Shown here one piece after another: positions 36,643 to 48,582 of a stretch of 64,000 nucleotides of DNA. The position numbers were made by a program, and so were the translations under genes. Source of the stretch: Vespa crabro (Eukaryota; Arthropoda; Insecta; Hymenoptera; Vespidae). The stretch spans positions 6,909,339-6,973,338 of the forward strand of contig NC_060960.1 of NCBI RefSeq assembly GCF_910589235.1, given 5' to 3'. Every line of letters begins with the position of its first letter. Position 1 is the stretch's first letter. The notes beneath the pieces were generated by a model that was not told where the DNA came from, did not search any database, and was given only the letters and a program-made list of their open reading frames with translations.

Positions 36643-36809
36643 TTCTGAGAAGGAGGGAAGCAACCGTTGAATAAACAAGGAGTATACGACGTTGACGTCG
36701 AATCGTATTGGTGCATGCGCGTTCAGTCAGGCATATATGCTATAAGGATCCTTTTCGAGGTGTGGCTGCCTCGACGAAAGATTAGAAACGAAAGGCCCTT
36801 TCTTTTCAT

Positions 36810-36812
<3 letters not shown>

Positions 36813-36846
<34 letters not shown>
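36813..36846. repeat. (AT)n microsatellite
   Basis: Perfect AT array. Confidence 0.95.
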
Positions 36847-36850
<4 letters not shown>

Positions 36851-36937
36851 TATATCTATCGGTACATATTGGTAGGTGTATATATGAAGATGTACGAAAG
36901 CATTTGCTATTGTTTATTAAAACGAGAGAGAAAGAAA

Positions 36938-36941
<4 letters not shown>

Positions 36942-36980
<39 letters not shown>
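36942..36980. repeat. (GA)n microsatellite
   Basis: Perfect GA array. Confidence 0.95.
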
Positions 36981-36983
<3 letters not shown>

Positions 36984-38140
36984 AGAAAACGATTTGGCGA
37001 ACATACATACGAACAAATTTTGGGAATCTTCCAAGGCAAACTTTGTACCCTTCGATATATTGACGTTGGCTCGTGTTCCTTTATGAGTGTCCTTGATCGA
37101 ACCTCCTCCATATAGTTTTCGCAAAATGAAAGAGCGGACGGTTTGTATACGGAAGAAGTTTTTCATTGAGGTCGAATCTACTTCGTGTTAATAATAATAA
37201 AATAAGTGCTATGTTTAAACGATAAACGATGTATAATTTTAAGAAGATAATATATAATAATAACTTATCGTTGTTTTTAATAATGATTAACTATCTAAAA
37301 CAAGATGATATATTAAAATTATGTTAAAGGAATTTTATATTAAGTAAACCTATGTTATCCGTTATTGTTTCTATTTTTACGTAATTTATCGACAAGTATG
37401 CATAATATTTTTTGCAACTTTTAATCCTTCTGATAATTCGCAATCTAAATGTAATTAAAGGATTAGAAAGAATACGGAACTATCGTTAGAATCTATTATA
37501 TTATCACACGTGGAATTGTTTCGAATGAAGAAAAGAAAAAAGAAAAGAATAGAAAAGAAAGGAAAAAAGAAAAGAGAAAGAAAGAGCGTGGGGTGGGAAA
37601 AAAAGGGTGCTATTCGTATTTACGGACGCCATTATCTACGTAATAATCTAATCTAATCCTCATCTGAAACGGCCGAACTAGATTGACCTTTCTTTTTCCA
37701 ACAAATCTCTTCGTTAGATTTACGAGACCCGCTTAAATCGGACTTTCTCTTTTTTTTTTTTTTTTTTACATCAGAGGAATTTTTTACTTCAAATAATTTC
37801 GATAATAATAAAAATAAAAGAAAAAAAAAAAAGAAAAAAAGAAAACAAAGAGAAAAGAAAAGAAAAATTACGAACGGTAAATCAATTGAACGAAAGTAGA
37901 CGAAATAATTACATTGTTGCAAAGAGTCAGAATTTTATTTCACAATTATCGGACACAAGGATAATCCATAAATCGATCTAACGAATCCATTAAAGTGAGT
38001 TGGAGGTTACGATAAGAAGTAATTCAAAGGTTTTCTGTAGTACTTGACATTTGTTCGCTAGGGTGTGGTCTTATTTCTCATCGAAGGTCACTTGAAAACA
38101 AAGGAAATCGTTCGTAATATTACATAGAAAAAGAGAAAAA

Positions 38141-38143
38141 GAA

Positions 38144-38187
<44 letters not shown>

Positions 38188-38203
38188 AGAGAATGAGAGA
38201 GAG
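38141..38203. repeat. (GA)n microsatellite, imperfect
   Basis: GA array with AAG/AATGA interruptions. The 18-bp palindrome lies about 50 bp further on. Confidence 0.9.
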
Positions 38204-38249
38204 AGAAGCGAAGGAGTTCTCCCGTTTAATCCAATTCCAGGCGAATCAA

Positions 38250-38267
38250 CAAACCAACGTTGGTTTG
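38250..38267. repeat. 18-bp perfect palindrome
   Basis: CAAACCAACGTTGGTTTG is identical to its own reverse complement. It lies in a non-repetitive block of about 250 bp that follows a (GA)n tract. It could be a dimeric transcription-factor site. No family is assigned. Confidence 0.6.
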
Positions 38268-39225
38268 CAAACACGTTTTCCAGACAATACCTTGCTATGT
38301 TTGCACAGAGATAGATATACACGCGTACACACACGCGTACACAAAGAAACTCGCCTGCTTACACAAATACAACGTGCACGTAGCTATCGCTACGTTCGTT
38401 TGGCGTTAACGAGATACGTTGAAGTCACGCTTCGTATCCTTCTCGTAAAATTAGTTGGCGAGACCTTACAAATTGTTTCACATTTAACATATACCTAAGT
38501 CTGACGAGGCTTCCGTTTCCTTCAAATTCGATAAACGATCATCGTTTGTCGTTCGACATTTCTCGAAGAACAGATAAATGTTTTCGTTGTTGTTTTCCAC
38601 GTAGGAAAAAAAAAAAAGAAAAATAAAAGAAAAGTAAAGAAATGAGAAAAAAGGAGAGAAAGAGAGAGAGAGAAGAGAAGACAAAAGGCAAAATAAAATA
38701 TAACGAACTAGAGCTTTCCCATTTTTTCCACCGACGATCGGAAAAATTCATCCGTCGAAGTTGAACTTTCCTTTTTTCCCTCCTTTGAAAAAAGAAATTC
38801 ATTCGAGATTTCACGTTCGAGACACGTCCCCGTGTCTTATATTTATCTATATATCCTGCATATACCATCGACAAAAGGAGGAGGAGGAACTCGCTATCCT
38901 GTATGTAGAATCTCGTTGTGAGAAGCTCGTGTGGGAGATGAAACCCATGTTCATCGTCTATGTTTCTCTCCTCCTTCCTTTCTCTTTCTCTTTCTCTCTT
39001 TCTCTCTTTCTCATCCAGTCTCTCTTCCAGCACGTTCAGTTTCCATGTTCCTTCGACGATCCAATTTATACGGCGGATTATTCCAAGAACTGTTGAGACC
39101 AAGGGTCTACTTCCCCTCTACACTATCCATACTCCCACTCCCACTCCCACTCTCACCCTCACACCATTCCCACCCTACTTTCTTTTCTCTTCTTTTTCAT
39201 TTTCTTTAGACAGAGAGATGATCGT

Positions 39226-39267
39226 TCCTTCTTTCTTTCTTTCTTTCTTTCTTCCTTCCTTCCTTCC
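39226..39267. repeat. compound (TTTC)n-(TTCC)n microsatellite
   Basis: Tetranucleotide units change from TTTC to TTCC. Confidence 0.9.
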
Positions 39268-40950
39268 TGCCGCGACATCGAATAGAGTCGCGCTATCCAA
39301 AACACGATGGTTCGTAACTCCATTATGATTTTCTTCTTTCGATCATGACCAATGTCCTCTTTCATCTACTCCGATGACAACGACAACGTTAACGACAACG
39401 TCGATGTTTTTCTTTTTTTTCTTTTTTTTCTTTTTCCTTTCTTTTTTCTTCTTCCTTTTCTTCTCGAATAAATTTTCTTCTTTCTTCTCGAACGATTTTC
39501 TTCTATTCTCTTGTTTCCCTCATTTTGATATTTCTTCTTTCATCTGCGAAATGCACGAAGATAAACGTATTAGTATACGATCGTAACGTTGTCGTGAATT
39601 TGTCTCGTCTTGTTAGATAGTTATCGTATATGTCCAAGACGAAATTTTCATTCACGAGAAGAGAACTGAGAAGATACGAACGTTTGATTTCCCTTTGAGA
39701 AATTTCTATTCGGCTTCGATTGAGAAACGAAAGAGAGGAAATGGTGGTGGATGGGACGAGGATGATGTGGGTTCGAGGACGTTCGGGATTGAATCTAATA
39801 TTGTTCGTATAAATCAGCAATCGAACGTTTGTTCGAAAATCAATGGATTTTCAAATTTCTTTTCGTTACGATCCAAACACACGGAATTATGAAAGATAAT
39901 TTACGCGATAAAAAAATTTCATTCATAGGAACAGTAATATATTCACATTTAACGAATATCTTGGAGGAGTATTAGAGTTAAATTGTATTTCTTTTTTTTT
40001 TTTTTAATTTTTTTTATTTCATTTCATTTATTAAAATGATAAAAAAGAGATAATCGTCGGTATTGTTCATAGTCGATTCTTTCGTCATAACAATGGACGG
40101 AGATGATAAAAAGAAAAAAAAAAAAAAACATATTTTTTATGCGAATATCAAAAAAACTTCAATCTTTTTGTATTCTTTTTGTTCAAAACGTTTATATAAA
40201 ATGATAAAGTAAGAACAAGTATCAGAAATGAAAGAGGTTTTTGAGAAAAGTTTTCTAACATTGTAGGTACTAGCTTGTGTATTTGGGATAGTTCATCAAA
40301 AATTCAAAGGTTGCTCGAAGATCGAACGATACCAAGAGATACGTGCGACGAAAAGAAAAAAAAAAAAAAAAAAAAAAAAAAAAGAAAAGAAACCTAAGAA
40401 GAAGAAAAAAACGAAAGAGAGAAAGAGAAAAAGAGAAAGATAAAAGAAGAAAAGAAAAGAGAATAGGCATCGATTTCCGATTAAGGCCGTTACCGGACGG
40501 AGAGCCCTTAGGCATTTCCTATTCCGCGTTCGTGCGAGCGCCGATTCTGAATTCACGAATCAGGATTTCCTTCGAGATTTCCACGATTTTGTCCGAAGGT
40601 TTTACGAGCTACGGATTCGCTTCCATATTCCGTCGATCGGCCAACGATCGAAAGTCTTTTACTATACATTGTTCAATCCTCTTTCCTCTTTTATCTTTCT
40701 CCATTGTCATCAGAAAAATTGTTAAATCATGCAAACGAAATTATAATTTCATTCGAATATATTTCCCAATCTAATCTAAACCCTTGGAAAAGTTTTACTT
40801 TGTGAAAATTAATATTTTTATAATGATCTTTTCGTATATTTATGATAACTAATAAGAAAAGGGAAAAAAAGAAAGTAAAGAAAAAGAGAAAAGAAAAGAT
40901 CGATTTATCTCTTCGAAACATCTAACTCTTTTATTTCAATAATCATATTC

Positions 40951-41002
<52 letters not shown>
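40951..41002. repeat. (ATCT)n microsatellite
   Basis: Thirteen perfect tetranucleotide units. Confidence 0.97.
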
Positions 41003-41003
<1 letters not shown>

Positions 41004-41219
41004 GTAACTCTACGTACAAATTTTTCTTCGATTTCCAATCTGAGCCATTGGAAAATATTCGAATATGCATTTACGATCTTATATATCTATATATCAGGAT
41101 ATCTAAAATTTTTTCGAACTAGTATTCAAAGGTTAAATAAAAAAAGAAAGAAAAAAAAAAAAAAAAGAAGAAAAAAAGAAAAAAGAAAAGAAATGAAAGA
41201 ATAAAAATAGGTTGTAGTA

Positions 41220-41540
41220 TAGCAGATAGATATAAAAGGTTAACTTAAGAGCCACGAATAGGAACACGATTGTACGACGACGTGGTAAGCGTGAACGCAG
41301 ACGGTTTCTGGCACTTTAGAAGGAGGATTTACGTCCCTCTGTCGAGACGTAAACAATGCGTGAGAGTCAGCGATAAATCCGCAGGGGTTCCCTTGTGCCA
41401 TAAGTTATCTAGGTCTAGGAAATAGCCGTTCACCATACTCTATCGTTGGACATTACATGGCCCGCATTACCTTAGTCGCCGTGATATTACGCTGGAGACG
41501 AATTGTTCTTAGATGATAATAAAGGATACCGTTAACTCTT
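41220..41540. other. unique non-repetitive block (candidate enhancer)
   Basis: About 320 bp without microsatellites, bounded on both sides by poly-A/T or poly-purine sequence. It includes a forkhead-type GTAAACAA (41349-41356), TTTACG, and a - strand CTTATGGC (posterior-Hox/Cdx-like) near 41390. No open frame of interest was seen. Confidence 0.25.
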
Positions 41541-42572
41541 TTTTTTTTCTTTTTCTTTTTTTTTTTCTTAAAAATTTTAATAGCCCTTCTCTCGTAAGAT
41601 ATTAACAAAAAGGAAAAAAATTTTACCTCGTATACTACGTAACTACTAATTGTTAAATTTTATCAAAAAAGGGATCGTAGTAACCGTGATATTCGCACGT
41701 TCAACCTATTATTATTTCGTATAGTTCATCGTTAATAATTGATAACGCAAAGTGAAATACGTTTCCGTAGATTACAATTTTCTTTCTTTTCTTTTTTCTT
41801 TTTTCTTTTTTTTTTTTTTTTTTTTTTTTTAATATTCCTTCTTATCATCCCTCTTTCTCTTTCTATTTTTCTACTTTTATTTCTTTCTTTCTCTCTTTTT
41901 TTTTTTTTTCTTTTTCTTTTGTATTCGATTTCTAATATAAACGATATAAGACGTTCCATCACGGTGAATATATCATAAATATTTTCAAAGAAATTATCAT
42001 CCTTTTTAACGTAGAATTTCTTTCACAAATTATTATTAGATTCGTCGTATTTTGAAAATAAAAATATTCCTTACGGTACTCTGCCGAAACATGTCAGTTT
42101 ATTTTTCTAAGTATCATTGACGTTAAGCGAGACAAGGTCGAAGACACAAACGTCAATAACGATATATCATCGGCCCTTATATCGTCGGAGATCACGTTTA
42201 AAAAGTTAAATGGTCTACGACCTTTCAGCAATTATCTCTCATTGACACGTTACTATACATAATTGAGCGCTTTGTCGGATATTATGTACTTACATACATG
42301 CCGTGCTTTTCAAATCTCTCGAGTAACAATCTCCGATTTTTATTTAACTTTTCTTTTATTTTTCTATTTTCTTTCTTTCTTTCTTTCTCTTTTTTTTTTT
42401 TGTTCGATAACAAATTAATATTTATTATGTATAATAAATAAGAAAAATTTAATCTTAACTGACCTATCAAATTCATTTAAATTTATATCTATATATATAT
42501 ACTTGTTACTTTATTGACAATTATTTTATCAATAAAACCATAATTATCTTATATCTTAATTCATATTGAATA

Positions 42573-42574
<2 letters not shown>

Positions 42575-42606
<32 letters not shown>
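42575..42606. repeat. (AAT)n microsatellite
   Basis: Perfect trinucleotide array. Confidence 0.95.
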
Positions 42607-42608
<2 letters not shown>

Positions 42609-43088
42609 GAAAAAAGAAGAAAAAGATTATAAAACGATCTATAAATATTTCACTTTTAATTAGATATCTTACTCCATTCTAAAGTAAAATTATATTATTA
42701 TTATTAATATTCTTATTATTATTATACTTTATTAACTTGCAAACAGTTATGATGTAAGGTTGTTCTATGTAATAAGAAAAACAAATGTTATATTAAAGAT
42801 TATTTAAAAATATAAAATATATATATATATATATATATGAAAATTGCAAGAAAAAATAAAACAAAGAAAAAAATAAAACAAAAGAAAAAGTGAACGTTAC
42901 AAGGCGAAAATATCTTTTCGCGATTACGTAGGTGACGAGAAAAAAGAACCGACGGCTGTCCGACAACGAATGACGAAAGATAGAGAAGAGTGTGCCTTTT
43001 GCGTTTTCCGCGACATATACATAATAGACCGGAGCATAAATAAATTATACTGAGTAACTATAAAACGCGTTTAATTTATTTTAACTGC

Positions 43089-43110
43089 GCCATATAACGT
43101 GGCCATATAA
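43089..43110 (+). promoter_or_regulatory. paired GCCATATAA direct repeat
   Basis: GCCATATAA occurs at 43089-43097 and again at 43102-43110, so the starts are 13 bp apart. Each copy includes a GCCAT core. The sequence just upstream is AT-rich and non-repetitive, with CTATAAAACG at about 43060. Confidence 0.2.
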
Positions 43111-43150
43111 ATTTCGTTTCGCTGACAAGTTGCTTCCAACTTGCAAGTGG

Positions 43151-43153
<3 letters not shown>

Positions 43154-43206
<53 letters not shown>
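43154..43206. repeat. (CT)n microsatellite
   Basis: Perfect CT array. A twin lies at 43303-43348. Confidence 0.97.
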
Positions 43207-43211
<5 letters not shown>

Positions 43212-43298
43212 ACTCTCATTTTTATCATTTTTTCATTCAATCATTTCATACAAATTTTCTTCTTACGTTTACAACGTCTTTTCTCATATCTCTTTCTT

Positions 43299-43302
<4 letters not shown>

Positions 43303-43348
<46 letters not shown>
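43303..43348. repeat. (CT)n microsatellite
   Basis: Perfect CT array, about 100 bp after its twin. Confidence 0.97.
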
Positions 43349-43350
<2 letters not shown>

Positions 43351-44234
43351 GTTTTTTGCACCATTTCTTAATCGTTGGCAAAGTAACTTTATTATTTTCC
43401 CAATTCACGTCTGTCCTTCCAAGGAAATAAATTTTTCAGTGTAAATAATATGTCTATAGTGGATATAGTTTTTTTTTTCTTTTTTTTTTTTTTTTTTTTT
43501 ATTTCAATAATTATCCCGAGTATGGAGAAGAAGAAGAACAAAAAAGAAAAAAGAAAAAAGATCTCAATGATTACCGAACGATTTACATTAACTCGTTGCG
43601 AAAAACAGAAAATGGAAGAAGTACTTAATTTACCATAATTATAATTCGCGTATTTTACTAAGGTTAATTAGTTTAACGATCCTAATGATATCTATTCATG
43701 ATAGAGAATGTTAAAGAATGTTTGTTACGCGTTAACGTTAGCGTTGTATTGTTTTATTATTATCTAGATAGATTTCACGATCGGTAAAACGAAAGCGTTG
43801 GATTTATGAAAAATAAACAATGACGTTCTATAAGTCAAAAGCAACGATCAATTTTCTTCTGTTTTTTCTTCTTTTCTTTTTTCTGTTTTTTTTTCTTTCT
43901 TCTTTTTTTTTTTTTTCTTGTTAAGAACAATGGCTACACGTTGAAGAGAAATTTTTTGTCGAACTTCGAGCAAAGAAAAAGTAGGATCGATGGAAAAAAG
44001 AAAGAAAGAGTTAACTCTTTCTAAAGGGATAAGAATCCTTTAACCTAGCGAAGCCTTTTTTTTACAAGCCCTTTAAATGAGAGACTTTCACCCAACCCTT
44101 TTAGCCGAAAGTCAAGCGGACCTATCCATAAATACACTTTCACTATTTTCTAAATGCTTTTCTTACCCCCAATCCTTTTTTCATTTCTTTTTACACAATT
44201 TCACGAAAGATTTCACTTTCTTCTTCTTTTCTTT

Positions 44235-44266
<32 letters not shown>

Positions 44267-44497
44267 CCATTGATTCCCATAAAAAGTATCGTACCTTAAA
44301 GATTCTAAGAGATATAACGTAGATTATAGAATACATTTCAATCGGTTTGAGTACCGTCGTCTTACTAATTTTAGAAAGTATTTAATTTTAAAACGTTCAA
44401 TTAATATTATCGCCATTAAAAGTCGAAAATCGTACATCGGTAAATCGTAAGATTGCGTGATATTTAATTAATAATATTATGCAAGAGAACGAAAGAA

Positions 44498-44503
<6 letters not shown>

Positions 44504-44536
<33 letters not shown>
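44504..44536. repeat. (GA)n microsatellite
   Basis: Perfect GA array. Confidence 0.95.
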
Positions 44537-44539
<3 letters not shown>

Positions 44540-44742
44540 AGATTGTCTATAAAATGAACGAAAAGTAGAATGATATTAAATAATAATTTATTGATCAATC
44601 CATGATGGATATTTGTAATGAGACATTTAGATAGAGGCAAAACATGAATCATTATAGAAAATATTGATTAATGATACATGGCTATCATCCTTTATATATA
44701 TATATATTTTTTTTTTCATTAAACAATCATTTCTCTTTTCAG

Positions 44743-44790
44743 ATTACTCGAGGTTAAACCAAGTCGTCGATTTTCTGATTTTCACCAGAG
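44743..44790 (+). ncRNA. candidate 48-nt internal exon (+ strand)
   Basis: Seen: the segment is bounded upstream by a good 3' splice site (pyrimidine-rich ATTTCTCTTTTCAG, ending at 44742, with an A-rich possible branch region ATTAAACAATC before it). It is bounded downstream by CAGAG|GTGAGTAAAA, with GT at 44791. The 48 nt are open in two forward frames, giving 16 or 15 residues that I do not recognise, and closed by TAA in the third. Inference: this could be a small exon of a + strand transcript through the region, for example the mir-iab-8 primary RNA, whose hairpin lies 6.1 kb downstream. Alternatives are a microexon of a flanking Hox gene or a chance pairing of sites. Confidence 0.35.
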
Positions 44791-45072
44791 GTGAGTAAAA
44801 TTTTCGAATAATTCAAGATATTATTTTGTTTTAATAATACTGAAAGTAGATTGTCGAGAGAAAACGTTATCCGTCGGAAGTGACTTAATACGAGTGTAAC
44901 AGATTCCTCAACATTTACGATAGAATAAAATAATAATGCGTCAAAGAAATAGATTGAATTTGCAAGAAATTGGCTATAATACGGTAGTAAACTATTCTAG
45001 TAAATATTCTTCCAATGTAACTATCAGCTTTCCAATCGACAACTATGAGAAACAAACGCGAGAAAATCTTAC

Positions 45073-45073
<1 letters not shown>

Positions 45074-45119
<46 letters not shown>
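45074..45119. repeat. (AT)n microsatellite
   Basis: Perfect AT array bounded by CGTA and ACGTA, making the whole tract palindromic. Confidence 0.97.
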
Positions 45120-45120
<1 letters not shown>

Positions 45121-45474
45121 GTACAATATTTGTATCATTTTCTGAGAAATCTCCATTGCGATTTAAATTGACGATATAAGAACGACGAATGTTCAATGAC
45201 CAGTGTCATTTATTTCACCTTATTATCGAGACGCGAGATTATCATTACATTGAACGGAGTAACGAAACGTACGTATAATCAAATAATAACAGAGATCAAA
45301 AGAAAGCGAGTCAAGCGATTGAGAAATATTTTCATAATGAGAAGCAACCTTTAAGAATTTTTTTATTTTCATTATATTCTTGGAATTCTATTAAATACGA
45401 TAATATGTCTACGATCTATACGATGTATTCATATCTTTTTCTAACAACTACTCTGATTATACTAATTGTATACA

Positions 45475-45477
<3 letters not shown>

Positions 45478-45527
<50 letters not shown>
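45478..45527. repeat. (CT)n microsatellite
   Basis: Perfect 50-bp CT array. Confidence 0.97.
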
Positions 45528-45530
<3 letters not shown>

Positions 45531-45840
45531 AAAACGTGCTACGTAAGTTAAGTACGAAGACATATCACGTTGGAAATAAATTCTCTCTTCATTTCATTGA
45601 CAAGCTCCGTAAACGTCTATAAGGCTGATTACTCAGTTAGATGTAAAGCGTTAAAAAAAAAAAGAGAAGAAGAAAGAAAAAGAAAAAGAAAAAGAAAAAG
45701 AAATACCAAGTGCAATATAAAATTTATTACTTCCTTAAAAGGGCAGTTCATAAAAGGATTATAAGGAGAATGGGGGAGGTAAAAAGTAACGCGGCATTAT
45801 AAATTCACTCCTCCTTCGAATAATTTAACTAACGACGTTG

Positions 45841-46560
45841 CCGAGAATGTGATGGCGGCCGTGGTTAACATAGGAAAGGTGGCAATAGTGATGACGGTGG
45901 TGGTAGTGACGGGGAGACGGCGGCTACTTTCGAAACACAAACCAAGAACGCGGTACTTTGCACTTTGCGACACACCCTGTGCCGTTAATTCGTTACTTTA
46001 CTTCACCCTTTACCGTGAGCAGCCACGATTTTCGCGGCAATTTATAGTAGCCGATATCGTCGATGACCATTTGTATTCGCGAACGAGCCCGACCTTCTCC
46101 CTCTCCCTCTTTCAATCTCCCCCCACCCCACCCCGCCCCGCCCCCTCTCTCCCTCTTTTTCCCTTTCTTTCCCTCTTCCTTCGTCACATTCTCCTTCTTC
46201 CCTTTCTCTTTCCTTATCTCGTTTAACTTTTTTTTTTCTTCCTTTTTCTTTTCTTCTTAATTCTTTTTTTTTTCTTTTCTTCCTTTCTTTTCGGGGTTTT
46301 TTCTTTTATTTACTTCTTTCTATCTTTCTTCCATACTTTTTTTTTTCTTTCTCGCCAGCGATCTCGAAAGACGAAAAATGTCCGATGACCATCTCTCCTC
46401 GGCTTCGAACGAACACACTCGCACCCCGCGACAACGCGATCCGGTACACCTTTTTATGGTTCGCTCGACGCGCGCATGCACTTTGCGCTTCGCCTCAAGC
46501 TCGATACCTATCTCTTGTCGCACGCGAATGTGAAATAAGAAAAAGAGAGAAAGTAGAGGA
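45841..46560. other. GC-richer block with GCCAT cores and G4
   Basis: Begins GTGATGGCGGCCGTGG (two Pho/YY1-like words) and includes TTCGCGGC, the C-run array at 46119 and a CT-rich tract. A + frame of about 120 codons (from the ATG at 45852) has a hydrophobic start but ends in Leu/Phe/Pro encoded by the CT tract. I do not accept it as a gene. A second complex stretch lies at 46350-46550. Confidence 0.3.
46119..46145 (-). other. perfect G-quadruplex motif on the - strand
   Basis: On the + strand, C-runs of 6, 4, 4, 4 and 5 are separated by single bases (A, A, G, G). The - strand therefore has five G-runs with one-base loops, an ideal parallel quadruplex motif in otherwise AT-rich DNA. A CT-rich block follows. 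Confidence 0.5.
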
Positions 46561-46818
46561 GACAGGTGGAAATTAATTAAGGGGGACTCGTACATTCGCC
46601 ATTAATTTCAAGTTTTATCGCGGTAAAAACGATTACTATTACATTTTATTTCGAATTAATTAACGATCCCCAAGGACACTCGTTGTGATGTCCCCACGTG
46701 AGAATTATCTATAAACTATTCGATTATTAAATGCCATTGAAATTTTTTAATCCTACGCTTTGTCTTTTCGTTTCATTTCTTTTTCCCTCCCTTTTTTTTG
46801 CCTTTTCTTTTCTTTTTG

Positions 46819-46862
<44 letters not shown>
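46819..46862. repeat. (ATT)n microsatellite
   Basis: Perfect trinucleotide array. Confidence 0.95.
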
Positions 46863-46863
<1 letters not shown>

Positions 46864-47386
46864 ATTAATCTTAAATTCGAACGAGAAAGAGAAAGAGAGA
46901 AAGAAAGAGAGAGAGAAATAATAAGCAATAAACAGTGTCCTCAATTACGTTTTCATTAAAAGAAAAAATAAAAGAAAAAAAAGGAAAGAGAGAAAGAAAG
47001 AAAGAAAAGAAAACAGAAAAAAAAGAAAACAGATACCTAATCTATGCAACGATAATTACGTGAAATCGAATTTTTATTGGAATTCCGTGTTTCTTTGCTC
47101 GTTTATATACTGACGTTTTCGCTCGAAAAGACCTCGGGGAGCGATCGTTAATTAGCTTACCACCTTCCAAGCAAGAGAATTTATTATCGTCTCACTTCAT
47201 TCTTAATACCGCGAAATCCGTTAAGTTGTTATAAGTTTAAATCGTTAAGCTTAAATTATAGCCTGTATATAACAGAATCGCAATCAAGGCACACGGTTTC
47301 ATCTTCGCGGGTATGTACCGACGTGGTGTTCGGCCAGATACTTATACGTATGACAAATATTTTTATTATTATTTTATAGATATATA

Positions 47387-47414
47387 GGTATATATATATA
47401 TATATATATATATA
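47387..47414. repeat. (AT)n microsatellite
   Basis: AT array followed by GTTC and poly-A. Confidence 0.9.
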
Positions 47415-47527
47415 TGTTCAAAAAAAAAAAATGCTCAAGCAAGGGGCGAGTTTATACTTTTGAGAAGAACAATATATGCCGTCGAATAATAAATATCGTG
47501 CTTTCTTTCATCATTCCTATTTGCGTA

Positions 47528-47560
<33 letters not shown>

Positions 47561-47787
47561 AAAAGAAAAAGAAAAAAAGACCAAACGAACAAACAAACAA
47601 AAATAAAAAACAAAAACAAAGCCAAAGAAAGAAGAATGCAAAGATCCTAAGTAAGGAAAGAGCAATAAACAGAAAAAGAAAAAAAAGCGTACCTTCCGTA
47701 AGAAACATTTGTTCGAAAATTAATTTTCGATATCTTTTTCTTTTCTTTTTTTTTTCTTTTGCTTTTTTTTTCTCTATTCTTTTTTCT

Positions 47788-47819
<32 letters not shown>

Positions 47820-48184
47820 CGTTTTGTTCTTTCTCTCTCCCGTGAATAATAAAATACGTGCCGCAAATCGGTATTCGATTGATTGAAATTTCGCAGCACT
47901 TGTGTCACTCGCGTGCGCAAAATTTTAACCGTATATATATAGAAATTCGAAAGAATTAATTCGTGCATCATATTATAAAACAAACATTCGATGGTTACAT
48001 ATCGGTTAGACGAAGAAAGTCTTTCGAACACTAAAAGAGACGCGGATGCTGCATTTTCTTTGCCATGGTTTCTCCCATGATGGCTGACTACACGGCGCCA
48101 CCCTTCTCTCCGACTCTTCCATACAGGCATCGCCCGTTTGTAACACGCCTCTCTTTCTCTCTTTTTCTTTCTCTCTTCATTTCC

Positions 48185-48220
<36 letters not shown>

Positions 48221-48526
48221 TTCTCTTTCTCTCTTTCTTGCTCCCTCTCGAGCAAGCTAGAATTACGGTCCAGAAGGACCTACCTAACTTGACCTAACTC
48301 TTACTTAAGCTCCGTTTCGTACGATGCGGCCATGTTGCTCCGAGGGTTGGGCCACCAAAAGAGGACGACGACTCATTGGCCGACAAGAGAGACAGAGATG
48401 AGAGACTTCTCTTGTGTTAGAACGAGAGAGAGAAAGAGTGAGAGAGAGAGAGAGAGAGAGTGAAACACATTTTTTTCTATTCGTCTCTTTTTCTTTCTTC
48501 GTCGGCATTTCTTCTTTAATCCCCTT

Positions 48527-48530
<4 letters not shown>

Positions 48531-48568
<38 letters not shown>
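48531..48568. repeat. (AT)n microsatellite
   Basis: AT array running into poly-T. Confidence 0.95.

Positions 48569-48582
<14 letters not shown>

Larger units (their letters stand above)
32101..41219. other. microsatellite-dense spacer
   Basis: Contains (AT)n, (ATT)n, (AAG)n, a 24-bp tandem duplication, (GGAA)n, (GA)n, (ATCT)n and many poly-A/T runs. Unique islands lie at 33700-34060, 34430-34740, 35170-35460, 36640-36800, 38190-38560 and 40470-40720. No coding evidence. Confidence 0.6.
41541..45840. other. AT-rich spacer with exon-like segment
   Basis: Poly-T runs (41790-41830, 43472-43500, 44230-44265), two (CT)n arrays, (AAT)n, (AT)n and (GA)n. Non-repetitive parts are at 42060-42290, 43020-43140, 43640-43840, 44740-45060 and 45180-45440. 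Apart from the splice-bounded segment at 44743, nothing gene-like was found. Confidence 0.6.

Noticed and set aside
38539..39102. 187-codon - strand open frame with partly complex sequence
   Set aside because: It crosses GA-rich and poly-A stretches that lack stop codons. No domain is recognisable and there is no supporting start or splice context.
45849..46226. + strand frame with hydrophobic, signal-like start
   Set aside because: The C-terminal third is encoded by a C/T-rich tract, there is no recognisable domain, and chance is likely in a GC-richer block.
48085..48100. CTCF-like GGGTGGCGCC (also at 53474 and 17819)
   Set aside because: Each lacks the invariant A of the AGRKGGC core, so they are much weaker than the 54.9 kb site.
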